A DNA stretch of 64,000 bases from Allomuricauda sp. M10. GTDB lineage: Bacteria; Bacteroidota; Bacteroidia; Flavobacteriales; Flavobacteriaceae. Under the pieces are notes generated by a model. The model saw nothing but the letters and a program-made list of their open reading frames with translations. It was not told the DNA's origin and searched no databases. The position numbers and the translations under genes were made by a program. The stretch is taken from contig NZ_JAJGBN010000001.1 of the NCBI RefSeq assembly GCF_020782875.1, forward strand, positions 248,001 through 312,000. Direction: 5' to 3'. Shown here one piece after another: positions 44,496-53,396 of this stretch. How positions within the stretch are numbered: position 1 is the first letter of the stretch; the number at the start of each line of letters is the position of its first letter.

Positions 44496-46067
44496 ATGAA
44501 AATACCAATACTAATATTGATTGCAACGGTTTGTTTGGGAGGATGTAAACCCAAGGATGAGGAAATGGATATCCTGATCAAAAATGGTATGGTATACGAT
44601 GGACTGAACAAGGATCCACAATTGGTGTCCATTGCCATAAAAGAAGATACCATTGCTTATATCGGAAACCAAGATGAGGTAAAATTTTCAGCAAAAACTA
44701 TAATTGATGCCACGGGATTGATCGTTGCACCTGGATTCATCGACCCACATACCCATGCCGATAGGGATTTGAAAAATTCAAAAGAATCCCATAATAAACC
44801 TTTTCTGTATCAAGGAATAACAACCGTGGTTGTTGGTAATGATGGTAGCAGTCCTTATCCAATTTCAAAATATGCAAACTTGTATAGGGAGCATGGCATT
44901 GGAACCAATGTGGTTTTCTTGGTGGGGCAAGGTACCATTCGGGAACAGGTAATCGGAAAAGTGGACAGGCAACCCAACCATGATGAATTGGAACGAATGA
45001 AAGCATTGCTACAACAGGAGATGCAATCTGGCGCATTTGGGATGTCCACTGGACTTTTTTATGCGCCGGGAAGTTATGCCACAACCGAGGAAATAATCGA
45101 GTTGGGTAAGGTGGTGGCCACCTTCCACGGTATTTATGACACCCATTTACGAGATGAAGGAACCTATTCCATTGGATTGGCAACATCAGTGAAGGAAGCC
45201 ATTGAAATAGGCAAGGAGTCTGGGATGTCCGTACACATATCCCACATCAAATGTTTAGGGAAAAAGGTCTGGAAACAGAGTGATTCCATTATCCAAATTA
45301 TCGACAATGCCATCAAGAGTGGATTGGAAGTAACCGCAAGTCAATATCCCTATTTGGCAAGTGCCACTGGATTGCAGGCGGCCGTTGTGCCTCGATGGGC
45401 AGAAAGTGGGGGAAAGGATTCCCTGTTCATTCGATATGAAGATGCCAATCAGAGGTCATGGATATTGGATGAGACGCAACAAAATATCGAACTGAGGGGA
45501 GGTCCTGAAAAATTATTGATTGTCAATGCAGGACAAAAGGATTTTGTGGGAAAAACAATAAAGGAACTCTCCGAGTCCATGGGATTGCCGCCCAATGAAA
45601 CCGTTTTTGAAGTCCTAAAAAAAGGATATGCAAGGGTGGCCTCTTTCAGTATGGATCCCTATGATGTGGAAAATTTCATGAAACAGGAATGGGTAGTCAC
45701 TGCTTCCGATGGAAACACGGGACACCCAAGAAAATATGGCACTTTTCCCAGAAAATATAAATATTATGTGAAGGGCGGGGCTATCAAATTGGCTGATTTC
45801 ATTAATCGAAGCTCCTCAAAAACAGCCCAAATATTTCGGATAAAAAAACGTGGATCCCTTGTTTTGGGCAACTATGCCGATATCATCATTTTTGACCCGG
45901 AAACCTTCGGCGACAAGGCAGATTATGAAGATGCCTTTCAGTTATCCGAGGGATTGAAGTTCAGCATCATCAACGGAAAAATGACCATTGATAATGGAAC
46001 TTTCACTGAAAATTTGAATGGAAGAATTTTAAAAAAGAATGATTATGAAAACAAATCCCAATTTTAA
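44496..46067 (+). CDS. N-acyl-D-amino-acid deacylase (D-aminoacylase) family lipoprotein
   Basis: 523 aa from the ATG at 44496; the frame is open 52 codons further back but that overlaps the previous gene. Lipobox CLGGC gives Cys17, so the enzyme is anchored in the envelope. Amidohydrolase fold with metal motif HTH at 85-87, DTHLRDEG near 215-222, His247/His250 in HISHIK, catalytic Asp405 in TASDGN, and GHPRKYGTFPR, the hallmark of D-aminoacylases, which split N-acyl-D-amino acids. One oddity: the Cys that bridges the metals in the classical enzyme (GNCG) is Asp116 here (GNDG). Overlaps the next gene by 29 bases. Confidence 0.88.
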   Translation: MKIPILILIATVCLGGCKPKDEEMDILIKNGMVYDGLNKDPQLVSIAIKEDTIAYIGNQDEVKFSAKTIIDATGLIVAPGFIDPHTHADRDLKNSKESHNKPFLYQGITTVVVGNDGSSPYPISKYANLYREHGIGTNVVFLVGQGTIREQVIGKVDRQPNHDELERMKALLQQEMQSGAFGMSTGLFYAPGSYATTEEIIELGKVVATFHGIYDTHLRDEGTYSIGLATSVKEAIEIGKESGMSVHISHIKCLGKKVWKQSDSIIQIIDNAIKSGLEVTASQYPYLASATGLQAAVVPRWAESGGKDSLFIRYEDANQRSWILDETQQNIELRGGPEKLLIVNAGQKDFVGKTIKELSESMGLPPNETVFEVLKKGYARVASFSMDPYDVENFMKQEWVVTASDGNTGHPRKYGTFPRKYKYYVKGGAIKLADFINRSSSKTAQIFRIKKRGSLVLGNYADIIIFDPETFGDKADYEDAFQLSEGLKFSIINGKMTIDNGTFTENLNGRILKKNDYENKSQF

Positions 46068-47370
46068 AAACCTATTGAAAACATATGTATGGTTCATGGC
46101 TATGGCAGCCATTTCCTGTTCCTCCAATAATGATGAAAGCCAAGTGCCGGAAGTGGATGCCGAATCACCATCAAAACCAACGGGATTAACAGCAACCAAT
46201 ATCACCCAGCGTTCTTTGGACCTGACTTGGGAACCCTCCACGGATAATGTAAAGGTGAAGAACTATTGGCTGTATCAGGACAACCAGTTCTTAGTAGGTT
46301 CAGGTAAGGCTTCCTACTATTTGGACGATTTAAAGCCTGGTCACAAGTACACCTATCAGATACAGGCCAATGATACTGCTGGCAACGCATCGGAATTGAG
46401 TGATCCCTTTGAGGTCTCCACCATGGATCTACTGACAGCCGAACTGCAATATGATTCCGGTAATCTGGAGGTTTATTTAGGCGCTTTGATGGATGCGGTG
46501 CCTGGTGTTTCTGGCAATAATTATAAAGTGCCCACTGATAATGATTTGGATCAATGGGGGCTAATTATACAGGCTATTTTGGACAACAATATCGAAGAAG
46601 CCGTGGCCCAAGCGGTGTATGTAAACTATCAACTGGTTGAATTTACGGATACTGAATCTACACCAAATCAGGTATACTATATTTTGAAGGAGTTCAGCAT
46701 CAGGACGAATTATTGGGGAACCTTTGTTTTTAGTAAAACCCCTAAAAAACAGAATTTGGTTTTGGCCGCACCTCACATACTTCATGATCAGAATACGGGA
46801 TATCAGGCGGCTTACGTATTTAGACAAAATGTGGCAAAAGCACTTTTCATCAGCGGCGCTCACCGGTGCAATAGGGAGGAGCCTACAGACTGTTCCGGGA
46901 CTACTAGGGCATGTAGTTCCAATTACGCCCCATATCGCGTTTCGGATGTACCGCACAATATTTACTCGACATTCCAGAGAACAACGGAAATTATGTATGA
47001 TGAATTACCGGGCAGTGTCTTTGTGCAGCTTCATGGATTTTCAAAAGAAGCCACCGATCCTTATGTGATAATTAGCAATGGAACCAATAAAACCCCGGCC
47101 AAGGACTACGTTTCCCTGATTAAAAATGCGCTGTTGGAAGAGGATAACTCCTTAACCTTTAAAATTCCTCATATAGATATCAATTGGACGCGGTATGCTG
47201 CTCTTGATAATACACAGGGACGTTTTATCAATGGGTCGCCAAACCCGTGTAATGTAGAGGCTACCAATGTTACGGGTAGATTTGTGCATATTGAACAGGA
47301 AAGTTCCAAACTACGTTCCAGTAAAACAGGATGGCAAAAGGTAAGTAATGCTTTAGGTAAGGTATTCTAA
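46039..47370 (+). CDS. FN3-domain lipoprotein with putative hydrolase domain
   Basis: 443 aa (an ATG at 46045 is equally plausible). Lipobox MAAISC (Cys about 27), then one fibronectin type III domain (about 45-130: PTGLTATNITQRSLDLTWEPS ... YTYQIQANDTAGNASELS). The C-terminal ~280 residues are unfamiliar but rich in conserved-looking polar motifs: APHILHDQNTG, FISGAHRCNREE, VQLHGFSKEATDPY and FVHIEQESSKLR. His, Asp, Glu and Arg in this pattern suggest a metal-dependent hydrolase, which is inference; a family name is not offered. Last gene of the susC operon, before a strong terminator. Confidence 0.75.
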   Translation: MIMKTNPNFKNLLKTYVWFMAMAAISCSSNNDESQVPEVDAESPSKPTGLTATNITQRSLDLTWEPSTDNVKVKNYWLYQDNQFLVGSGKASYYLDDLKPGHKYTYQIQANDTAGNASELSDPFEVSTMDLLTAELQYDSGNLEVYLGALMDAVPGVSGNNYKVPTDNDLDQWGLIIQAILDNNIEEAVAQAVYVNYQLVEFTDTESTPNQVYYILKEFSIRTNYWGTFVFSKTPKKQNLVLAAPHILHDQNTGYQAAYVFRQNVAKALFISGAHRCNREEPTDCSGTTRACSSNYAPYRVSDVPHNIYSTFQRTTEIMYDELPGSVFVQLHGFSKEATDPYVIISNGTNKTPAKDYVSLIKNALLEEDNSLTFKIPHIDINWTRYAALDNTQGRFINGSPNPCNVEATNVTGRFVHIEQESSKLRSSKTGWQKVSNALGKVF

Positions 47371-47373
47371 TAT

Positions 47374-47409
47374 AAAAGCCGCGGTGCAATTATGCGCTGC
47401 GGCTTTTTT
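47374..47409 (+). terminator. Terminator after the susC operon
   Basis: Long stem AAGCCGCGGTGC / GCGCTGCGGCTT (with G-T pairs) around AATTAT, followed by six T. It separates the operon from the convergent amidohydrolase gene. Confidence 0.9.
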
Positions 47410-47445
47410 ACAGTTCATTTTTTTGAAGGCTTTAAAACTTTCAAT

Positions 47446-49053
47446 TTATCCCTTCATTCCAGGTTGTAGGATCTTGTAATTTGATTTGGCTTTTGCCTCA
47501 TCTACAATTTTTTTAACGTCCTCCAACAATTTCTTGGCATCGTAAATAATGCCATCTTTAATGGTATATTTTACGCCTCCTACCCGTTCCACGGTATTAT
47601 CCTCCTGCAGTTTTATGGCTCCTGTGCCATACAATACTTTTAAATTCTCCAGTGGATTTTCCTCAAGAATTACAAAATCGGCCAATTTACCCACTTTTAT
47701 AGTTCCGATTTGATCTCCCATACCCAAAGACTCGGCTCCGTTCAGGGTAGCGGCCTTGATCACTTCCAACGGATGGAAACCAGCCTCCCGCAATAGTTCC
47801 ATTTCCCTAGGGTAGGCAAAACCATAAAGTTGATAGATAAATCCTGCATCGGTACCGACTGTGACACGTCCTCCACGGTTTTTGTACTCGTTCAAAAAGG
47901 TCATCCAAAGCTTGTAGTTTTCCTTCCAGGCAATTTCCTGTTCCGTTCCCCAAAAATGCCAGTACGAACCATGGGATTGTCGGCTTGGTGCGTAAAAATC
48001 CCAAAGCGTTGGCAAAGTGTAAGTTTCATGCCATTCTGCTCTACGGGCACGTTGCAGGTCGCGGTTGGCCTCATAAATGACCATGGTAGGTGATATGGAG
48101 AAATCAAGAGAAATAAGCTCGTCCATCACCTCGTTCCATTTTTTGGAATAGGGTTCGGCAGCTTGGGCCCAAAGTTGTCCGGCCTCCCCAAAACGATCCT
48201 GCTCATTCTGATAGTTGTAGTCCAAAGAATAGTTCTGTACCGTTCTATCATCGAACATGGCCTCTGGTAACCCATACCAGTGCTCCATTGAGGTTAAACC
48301 AGCTCGGGCACTGTTCAAAACATTCCATCTTCCAACATACAATTGGGCATGATGGGTTTTGGAACGAAGTCCCAATTTTTTGTTCTCTTCCAAGGCAGCT
48401 TGCATCACTTCGGGCAGTCCACCACCAAACTTGATGCCATCCGCCCCTTTTTTGGCATTTTCACGCACCCATTCACGGGCTGCCTCGGGAGAAGTGATGT
48501 CACCTCTACCGCGTTCCCCATTCAAACTGTTGCCAAACCAATTAAAGGCTTTTATACGTGGTGCCGTAATTTCATTCTTTTCACTTTTCTTCTTTTGATC
48601 CAATACCCAATCAATTCCATTTCCGCAACCTGGATCGCAAATGGTTGTGATTCCATGGGCCATCCAAAGTTTGAAAACATACTCTGCAGGGGTGCCTTGG
48701 GTGCCGCCACCAATATGGGCATGGGTATCCACAAATCCTGGTAAGAGATACATCCCCTCTGCATTGAGTTCCTTGCCACCTGGTTTCAATTTGGGTCGTC
48801 TTTCAGGGTTAATGTCCATCCCTGGAAACCCTACTACTTCCACAGAAGCAATTCGGTTGTTTTCCACAACAATATCGATTGGGCCAATAGGTGGGGAAAG
48901 GGTGCCATCGATTACAGTGACACCTCTAATAATGAGTTGTGACCAAGGTCCTTCGCCTTCGGTACGGGCAGGGGCTTTTTCAACTTGTGCTTGTGCAACG
49001 AGGTAAAACAGGACAAAGAAGCCCAATAAGAATTGAGTTTTGATTTTTTTCAT
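47446..49053 (-). CDS. Periplasmic amidohydrolase, imidazolonepropionase/prolidase-like
   Basis: 535 aa with a cleavable signal peptide (FLLGFFVLFYLVAQAQ, about residues 8-23). Metal motif THAH in LLPGFVDTHAHIGGG (about 103-117), a KFGGG segment with a possible carboxylated Lys near 206, His in KTHHAQ and MEHWYG, and the catalytic Asp in VTVGTDAG near 400. LGMGDQIGTIKVGKLADFVIL is the standard C-terminal region. Substrates of this branch are often N-terminal-blocked dipeptides. Convergent with the D-aminoacylase operon; it may complete the same pathway (context inference). Confidence 0.88.
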   Translation of the reverse strand: MKKIKTQFLLGFFVLFYLVAQAQVEKAPARTEGEGPWSQLIIRGVTVIDGTLSPPIGPIDIVVENNRIASVEVVGFPGMDINPERRPKLKPGGKELNAEGMYLLPGFVDTHAHIGGGTQGTPAEYVFKLWMAHGITTICDPGCGNGIDWVLDQKKKSEKNEITAPRIKAFNWFGNSLNGERGRGDITSPEAAREWVRENAKKGADGIKFGGGLPEVMQAALEENKKLGLRSKTHHAQLYVGRWNVLNSARAGLTSMEHWYGLPEAMFDDRTVQNYSLDYNYQNEQDRFGEAGQLWAQAAEPYSKKWNEVMDELISLDFSISPTMVIYEANRDLQRARRAEWHETYTLPTLWDFYAPSRQSHGSYWHFWGTEQEIAWKENYKLWMTFLNEYKNRGGRVTVGTDAGFIYQLYGFAYPREMELLREAGFHPLEVIKAATLNGAESLGMGDQIGTIKVGKLADFVILEENPLENLKVLYGTGAIKLQEDNTVERVGGVKYTIKDGIIYDAKKLLEDVKKIVDEAKAKSNYKILQPGMKG

Positions 49054-49143
49054 GGGTGGGTGGTAAGGTTGATTATTAATTCAATAATGTTAATGCTTTC
49101 TTTTTGAACCATTCCGTTTAGGATTGTTAAAAATTAAGCTTAA

Positions 49144-49177
49144 ATCAATAAATGCCAAGCTTCTGGTATTTATTGAT
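49144..49177. repeat. 34-bp inverted repeat in divergent intergenic region
   Basis: Arms ATCAATAAATGCCA (49144-49157) and TGGTATTTATTGAT (49164-49177) match at 13 of 14 positions around AGCTTC. It lies between the divergent amidohydrolase and TonB receptor genes with no T run, so it looks like an operator rather than a terminator. Confidence 0.7.
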
Positions 49178-49241
49178 ATGCTAATTTAACCAACCTGAAT
49201 GTTTTTTGTTAAATTGTTGTCAACTAAAACATTGCTAACCA

Positions 49242-52040
49242 TTGAATTCTTGCTACAATCACTTTCATTTTTTAAAAGTGGGGATAAGTTTTGCGTTGCT
49301 CATCTTATGGTCTTCACTCGTATCCGCCCAAGATAACCGTATCGTCTTAACAGATGCTGAACGGACTCCTGCCGAGTTTTTCGCTGAATTGGAGAAACAA
49401 TCAGGGTATTCCTTTTTTTATTTGAAGGAATGGATAGAAAATATCGATGTCAATAAAGCGTATTCCGGCTCTACAATAACCGAGGTGTTGGATGAACTTT
49501 TTGCCGATACCAACCTCAACTACTATACTCTGGAAGGGGAGAAACGCATTTTCCTTCTTCAGAATGGAATCATTTATGACGAATTGCCCACGGCTTTCTT
49601 AGGTTCACGGGATAGTTTGACTTCGAAAACGAACAATATTGTGGCGAAAAATATCCCTCCGCCTACCTTTTATGCAGAAACGAAGACCCAGGGTACGGAC
49701 AAATTGCCACTGGTTCGCATTGGCAGGGCCGATGAACAAAATTTAAGGGAAACCTATACCTTATCAGGAAGGGTGGTCAACAACAGAACAGGGGAGCCCA
49801 TTCCAGATTTGGCCATTAGGGTCAAGGGCAAGGGTATTGTGGCCGTTACCAATGAAGCAGGAAATTATACTTTGGAGTTACCTGCAGGTTATAACGTGAT
49901 CACAACCAGCGCCATGGGAATCAAGGATTCTGAAAGAGAGGTGATCATGTATAACGATGGTATATTGAACCTTAATTTGGGAGAAAGCCTGGAACAATTG
50001 GATGAGGTAATCGTCGAGGCGGATGCCGTTAGCAATGTGGAAGAGGCCATAACCAGTAGCGAAGAAATTGAATCAGAAGAATCTAAGAACATTCCCTTGG
50101 TATTGGGGGAGCGCAATATTTTGGAAGTGGCCAAGGCACTACCTGGCATTTCATCGGCTGGCGAAGGAGCGTCCGGACTCAATGTGCGGGGTGGTAAAAC
50201 GGACCAAAACCTTGTGTTGTTGGATGATGCGGTAATTTACAATCCGACCCATTTCTTCGGTATTTTTCAGGCCTTGAACCCTTTTACTACAGAAAAGGTC
50301 AACATTTATAAAGGAGCAGCACCTGTGGAATTCGGGGGTCGACTTTCTTCCGTATTCGACATTGAGACCAAAAACGGGAATGTGGAAAAAATATCAGGAG
50401 AAGGCTCCATAGGTCCTGTTACCGGCAATTTGGCTTTGGAAATCCCCTTAAAAAAAGAGGTGTCCTCATTGGTGGTTGGGGCAAGGGGAGCATATGCCGA
50501 TTGGATTTTGCGCTCCTTGGATGATGAATCTTTGAGCAATAGTGAAGCTTCCTTTTTTGATGGAATTGTAAAATATCATCATCGATTCAATGAAAACAGC
50601 GAAGTGCGGGCAACTGCCTATTATAGTAAGGATAAGTTCAGTATCACCTCAGATTCACTTTACAATTATAGTAACCGATTGTTTTCGCTACGTTGGACAC
50701 ATCGGTTAAGCGATAAGAGTAGTGGGGTACTTACAGCGGGTAACAGCGATTATAATTTTGGGATCGATTACGAAAGTGAGGGTAACAATGATTTTGAACT
50801 GGATTATGCCATCAACGAATCGGAACTAAAATACAAACTGAGAACCCGTTTGAATGATGACCATGCCTTGGATTATGGTCTTTCGGCCAAATACTATTCC
50901 GTAAATCCAGGGGGCATTGCCCCTCAGGGCGATTCCAATGTGGCACCTATTGATATTGATCAAGAGCAGGCATTGGAGGGAGCACTTTTCCTTGGGGATG
51001 AGTTTAAGGTTTCCGATAAATTATTGTTGAGTTTGGGGGCCAGGTATATGTTCTATTCCGCCATGGGCAAGGCAACCCAGAACACCTATCAAGAAGGGGC
51101 TCCGCGCAATGAGGCCACCGTGCGGGATACGGTCAGTTATGACAGTGGCGAGTTCATCAAAATGTACGGTGGACCAGAAGCACGTATTTCTGCACGATAT
51201 CTGTTGGCACCTGATTTTTCGGTCAAGGCAAGTTTCAACAACTCCTACCAATTTATCCATACCCTTTCTAACAATACAACAGTTTCCCCGATTGATACCT
51301 GGAAATTATCGGATTTGAACATAAAACCTCAAAAAGGGTATCAGGCCACTTTGGGATTCTATAAAAACTTTCAGGACAATATGTTCGAGCTAAGCCTAGA
51401 AGGGTATTATAAGATGATGGATGATGTGCTCGACTTTAAGACCGGGGCCGATCTATTGTTGAACGAGAATGTGGAGACAGAAGTATTGCAAGGGGAGGGA
51501 AAAGCTTATGGAGTGGAATTTTTGTTGAAGAAGAACAAAGGAGATTTCAATGGGTGGCTCAGTTACACCTATTCCAGGTCATTGTACAAATTTGATGGGG
51601 AATACCCTGAGGAGCGCATCAACGATGGGAAATTTTTCCCATCCAATTTTGATAAACCCCATGATGTAAGCTTGATTGCCAACTACAAATTGACAAGGAG
51701 GTTCAGCTTTTCCATGAACTTTGCCTATCAAACCGGAAGACCTATTACCTATCCTGTGGGAACCTACCGATTCAATAATGCAGACTATGTCATTTTTAGT
51801 GATCGGAACAAGTATCGGATTCCTGATTACTACCGATTAGATTTGGGAGTGAACATTGAAGGCAATCACAAAAAGAACAAATTGGCCCACAGTTTTGTCA
51901 CCATACAGGTATACAATGTGCTGGGCAGAAACAACCCTTATTCTGTATTTTTTGTAACTGAAGATGGGGAGGTCAAAGCATTGCAAAGTTCCATTTTTGG
52001 TGTGCCAATTCCTTCCATAACCTACAATTTCAAGTTCTGA
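49242..52040 (+). CDS. STN-domain TonB-dependent outer-membrane receptor
   Basis: 932 aa. Signal peptide (FALLILWSSLVSAQ), an STN/secretin-like N-terminal domain (about 32-105: TPAEFFAELEKQSGYSFFYLKEW), a carboxypeptidase-regulatory-like domain (about 170-250: LSGRVVNNRTGEPIPDLAIRV), a plug (about 280-380: LEVAKALPGISSAGEGASGLNVRGG) and a barrel ending TYNFKF. STN domains often signal to an anti-sigma factor, but none is nearby. The start is probably TTG at 49242 (GTG at 49278 is the other option); an in-frame stop lies two codons upstream and no ATG is available. The downstream DUF4249 gene overlaps by one base. Confidence 0.93.
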   Translation: MNSCYNHFHFLKVGISFALLILWSSLVSAQDNRIVLTDAERTPAEFFAELEKQSGYSFFYLKEWIENIDVNKAYSGSTITEVLDELFADTNLNYYTLEGEKRIFLLQNGIIYDELPTAFLGSRDSLTSKTNNIVAKNIPPPTFYAETKTQGTDKLPLVRIGRADEQNLRETYTLSGRVVNNRTGEPIPDLAIRVKGKGIVAVTNEAGNYTLELPAGYNVITTSAMGIKDSEREVIMYNDGILNLNLGESLEQLDEVIVEADAVSNVEEAITSSEEIESEESKNIPLVLGERNILEVAKALPGISSAGEGASGLNVRGGKTDQNLVLLDDAVIYNPTHFFGIFQALNPFTTEKVNIYKGAAPVEFGGRLSSVFDIETKNGNVEKISGEGSIGPVTGNLALEIPLKKEVSSLVVGARGAYADWILRSLDDESLSNSEASFFDGIVKYHHRFNENSEVRATAYYSKDKFSITSDSLYNYSNRLFSLRWTHRLSDKSSGVLTAGNSDYNFGIDYESEGNNDFELDYAINESELKYKLRTRLNDDHALDYGLSAKYYSVNPGGIAPQGDSNVAPIDIDQEQALEGALFLGDEFKVSDKLLLSLGARYMFYSAMGKATQNTYQEGAPRNEATVRDTVSYDSGEFIKMYGGPEARISARYLLAPDFSVKASFNNSYQFIHTLSNNTTVSPIDTWKLSDLNIKPQKGYQATLGFYKNFQDNMFELSLEGYYKMMDDVLDFKTGADLLLNENVETEVLQGEGKAYGVEFLLKKNKGDFNGWLSYTYSRSLYKFDGEYPEERINDGKFFPSNFDKPHDVSLIANYKLTRRFSFSMNFAYQTGRPITYPVGTYRFNNADYVIFSDRNKYRIPDYYRLDLGVNIEGNHKKNKLAHSFVTIQVYNVLGRNNPYSVFFVTEDGEVKALQSSIFGVPIPSITYNFKF

Positions 52041-53371
52041 TGAAAGCAAGGAGAACCATATATAGAATAATTTTCGGTCTTACCCTTTTAACGGCTTTGG
52101 GAGCTTGTATTGATGAGCTGGACATTGAAACCCTTGGAGGGGACGATGCTGATGGGATGCTCGTTGTGGAGGCTGTGTTCACCAACGAGATGAAGACCCA
52201 AGCAGTGTATTTGAGTAGGAGTGATGACCGATTGGATTTGGAAACCGATACAACCTATAATAAATATATTCCTGTGGGTACCCGGGCATATGATTCCGTG
52301 GTGGTTGAGACAGGGGCCTCGGTAAAGGTATTGGGGGGTAACGGTACGGAATTTGTTTTCACTGAAGGTCAAGGGGGTAGCTATTTTTCCAATGCCCCTT
52401 TTGCCCTTGAGATGGGTGTGGACTACTCTTTGGAAATAACGACCAATTCAGGAACGACTTATACCTCTGAAAAAGTAGGGGTAAAAGGTACCTCGGAAAT
52501 CACTAATGTGTATGCAGAAAGAGCCACAAGCAATAGTGGTGTAGATGGTGTGGCCATCTATATCGACAGTGAGCCTGGGCTGGGCGCTTCGGAATATTAT
52601 AGGTATACATACGATGAAACCTATAAGATTGTGGCACCGATGTGGAGCCCTGTCGATTTCAAACTAACCAATTACGATCCATGTGCGCTACCAGAACCCA
52701 CCTATGATTTGGAAATCGTTCCTAGGGAAGTCCAGAATCAAGTTTGCTATAATACGGTATCCTCCAATACTATAGAATTGGCAAGTACTGCCGGAAATCC
52801 GGGCTCTAAGGTCTCCAAACAGATGGTTCGGTTTATTGGTAGGGACAATTTTATCATTTCACACAGATATAGTATCCTGGTAAAGCAATTGGTGCAATCG
52901 GCCGATGCCTATTCCTATTATGAAACATTGAAGAGTTTATCGCAATCCGAGGATATTTTTTCACAGGTACAGCCCGGTGCCCTATATGCCAATGTAAGTC
53001 GAAAGGATGGCAAGGATGAGAATGTATTGGGATATGTGGAAGCTGTGGGTGTTACCGAGAAGCGCTTGTTCTTCAATTTTGAGGATTTGTTCCCGGGAGA
53101 GGAACTTCCACCATACCCATATGGTTGTGGCCTTGAAACCGCTCGCGAGTCCCATCTGTCATATTGTTATGCAGGCGAGGGCCTACCAGAGGATTGCCCT
53201 CCGTCGGTTATTGAAAGAGTGGACCAAGGACTCATAAGCTATTATGCGCCGTATAGCGAATCACTTGTGCCGAACAGTTCCTGCCCAGGCCCTTATGTTT
53301 TTGTTACACGGGTTTGTGGGGATTGCACCTTGTTGGGTGCCAATGTGGTTCCGGAATTTTGGGAAGAATAA
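52040..53371 (+). CDS. DUF4249 lipoprotein, copy 1
   Basis: 443 aa. Lipobox LTALGAC (Cys about residue 23), then IDELDIETLGGDDADGMLVVEAVFTNE, the normal opening of DUF4249 proteins, which partner TonB receptors in Bacteroidota. The C-terminal ~100 residues are Cys-rich, ending CGDCTLLGANVVPEFWEE. Start overlaps the receptor stop by one base (TGATG). A paralog with the same architecture follows 25 bases later. Probably a surface or periplasmic partner of the receptor; substrate unknown. Confidence 0.88.
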   Translation: MKARRTIYRIIFGLTLLTALGACIDELDIETLGGDDADGMLVVEAVFTNEMKTQAVYLSRSDDRLDLETDTTYNKYIPVGTRAYDSVVVETGASVKVLGGNGTEFVFTEGQGGSYFSNAPFALEMGVDYSLEITTNSGTTYTSEKVGVKGTSEITNVYAERATSNSGVDGVAIYIDSEPGLGASEYYRYTYDETYKIVAPMWSPVDFKLTNYDPCALPEPTYDLEIVPREVQNQVCYNTVSSNTIELASTAGNPGSKVSKQMVRFIGRDNFIISHRYSILVKQLVQSADAYSYYETLKSLSQSEDIFSQVQPGALYANVSRKDGKDENVLGYVEAVGVTEKRLFFNFEDLFPGEELPPYPYGCGLETARESHLSYCYAGEGLPEDCPPSVIERVDQGLISYYAPYSESLVPNSSCPGPYVFVTRVCGDCTLLGANVVPEFWEE

Positions 53372-53396
53372 GAATGATTAACGGATTGAAACAATA

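Noticed and set aside
46724-47068. 114-codon frame within the FN3 lipoprotein
   Set aside because: Entirely inside a real gene in another frame and without family features.
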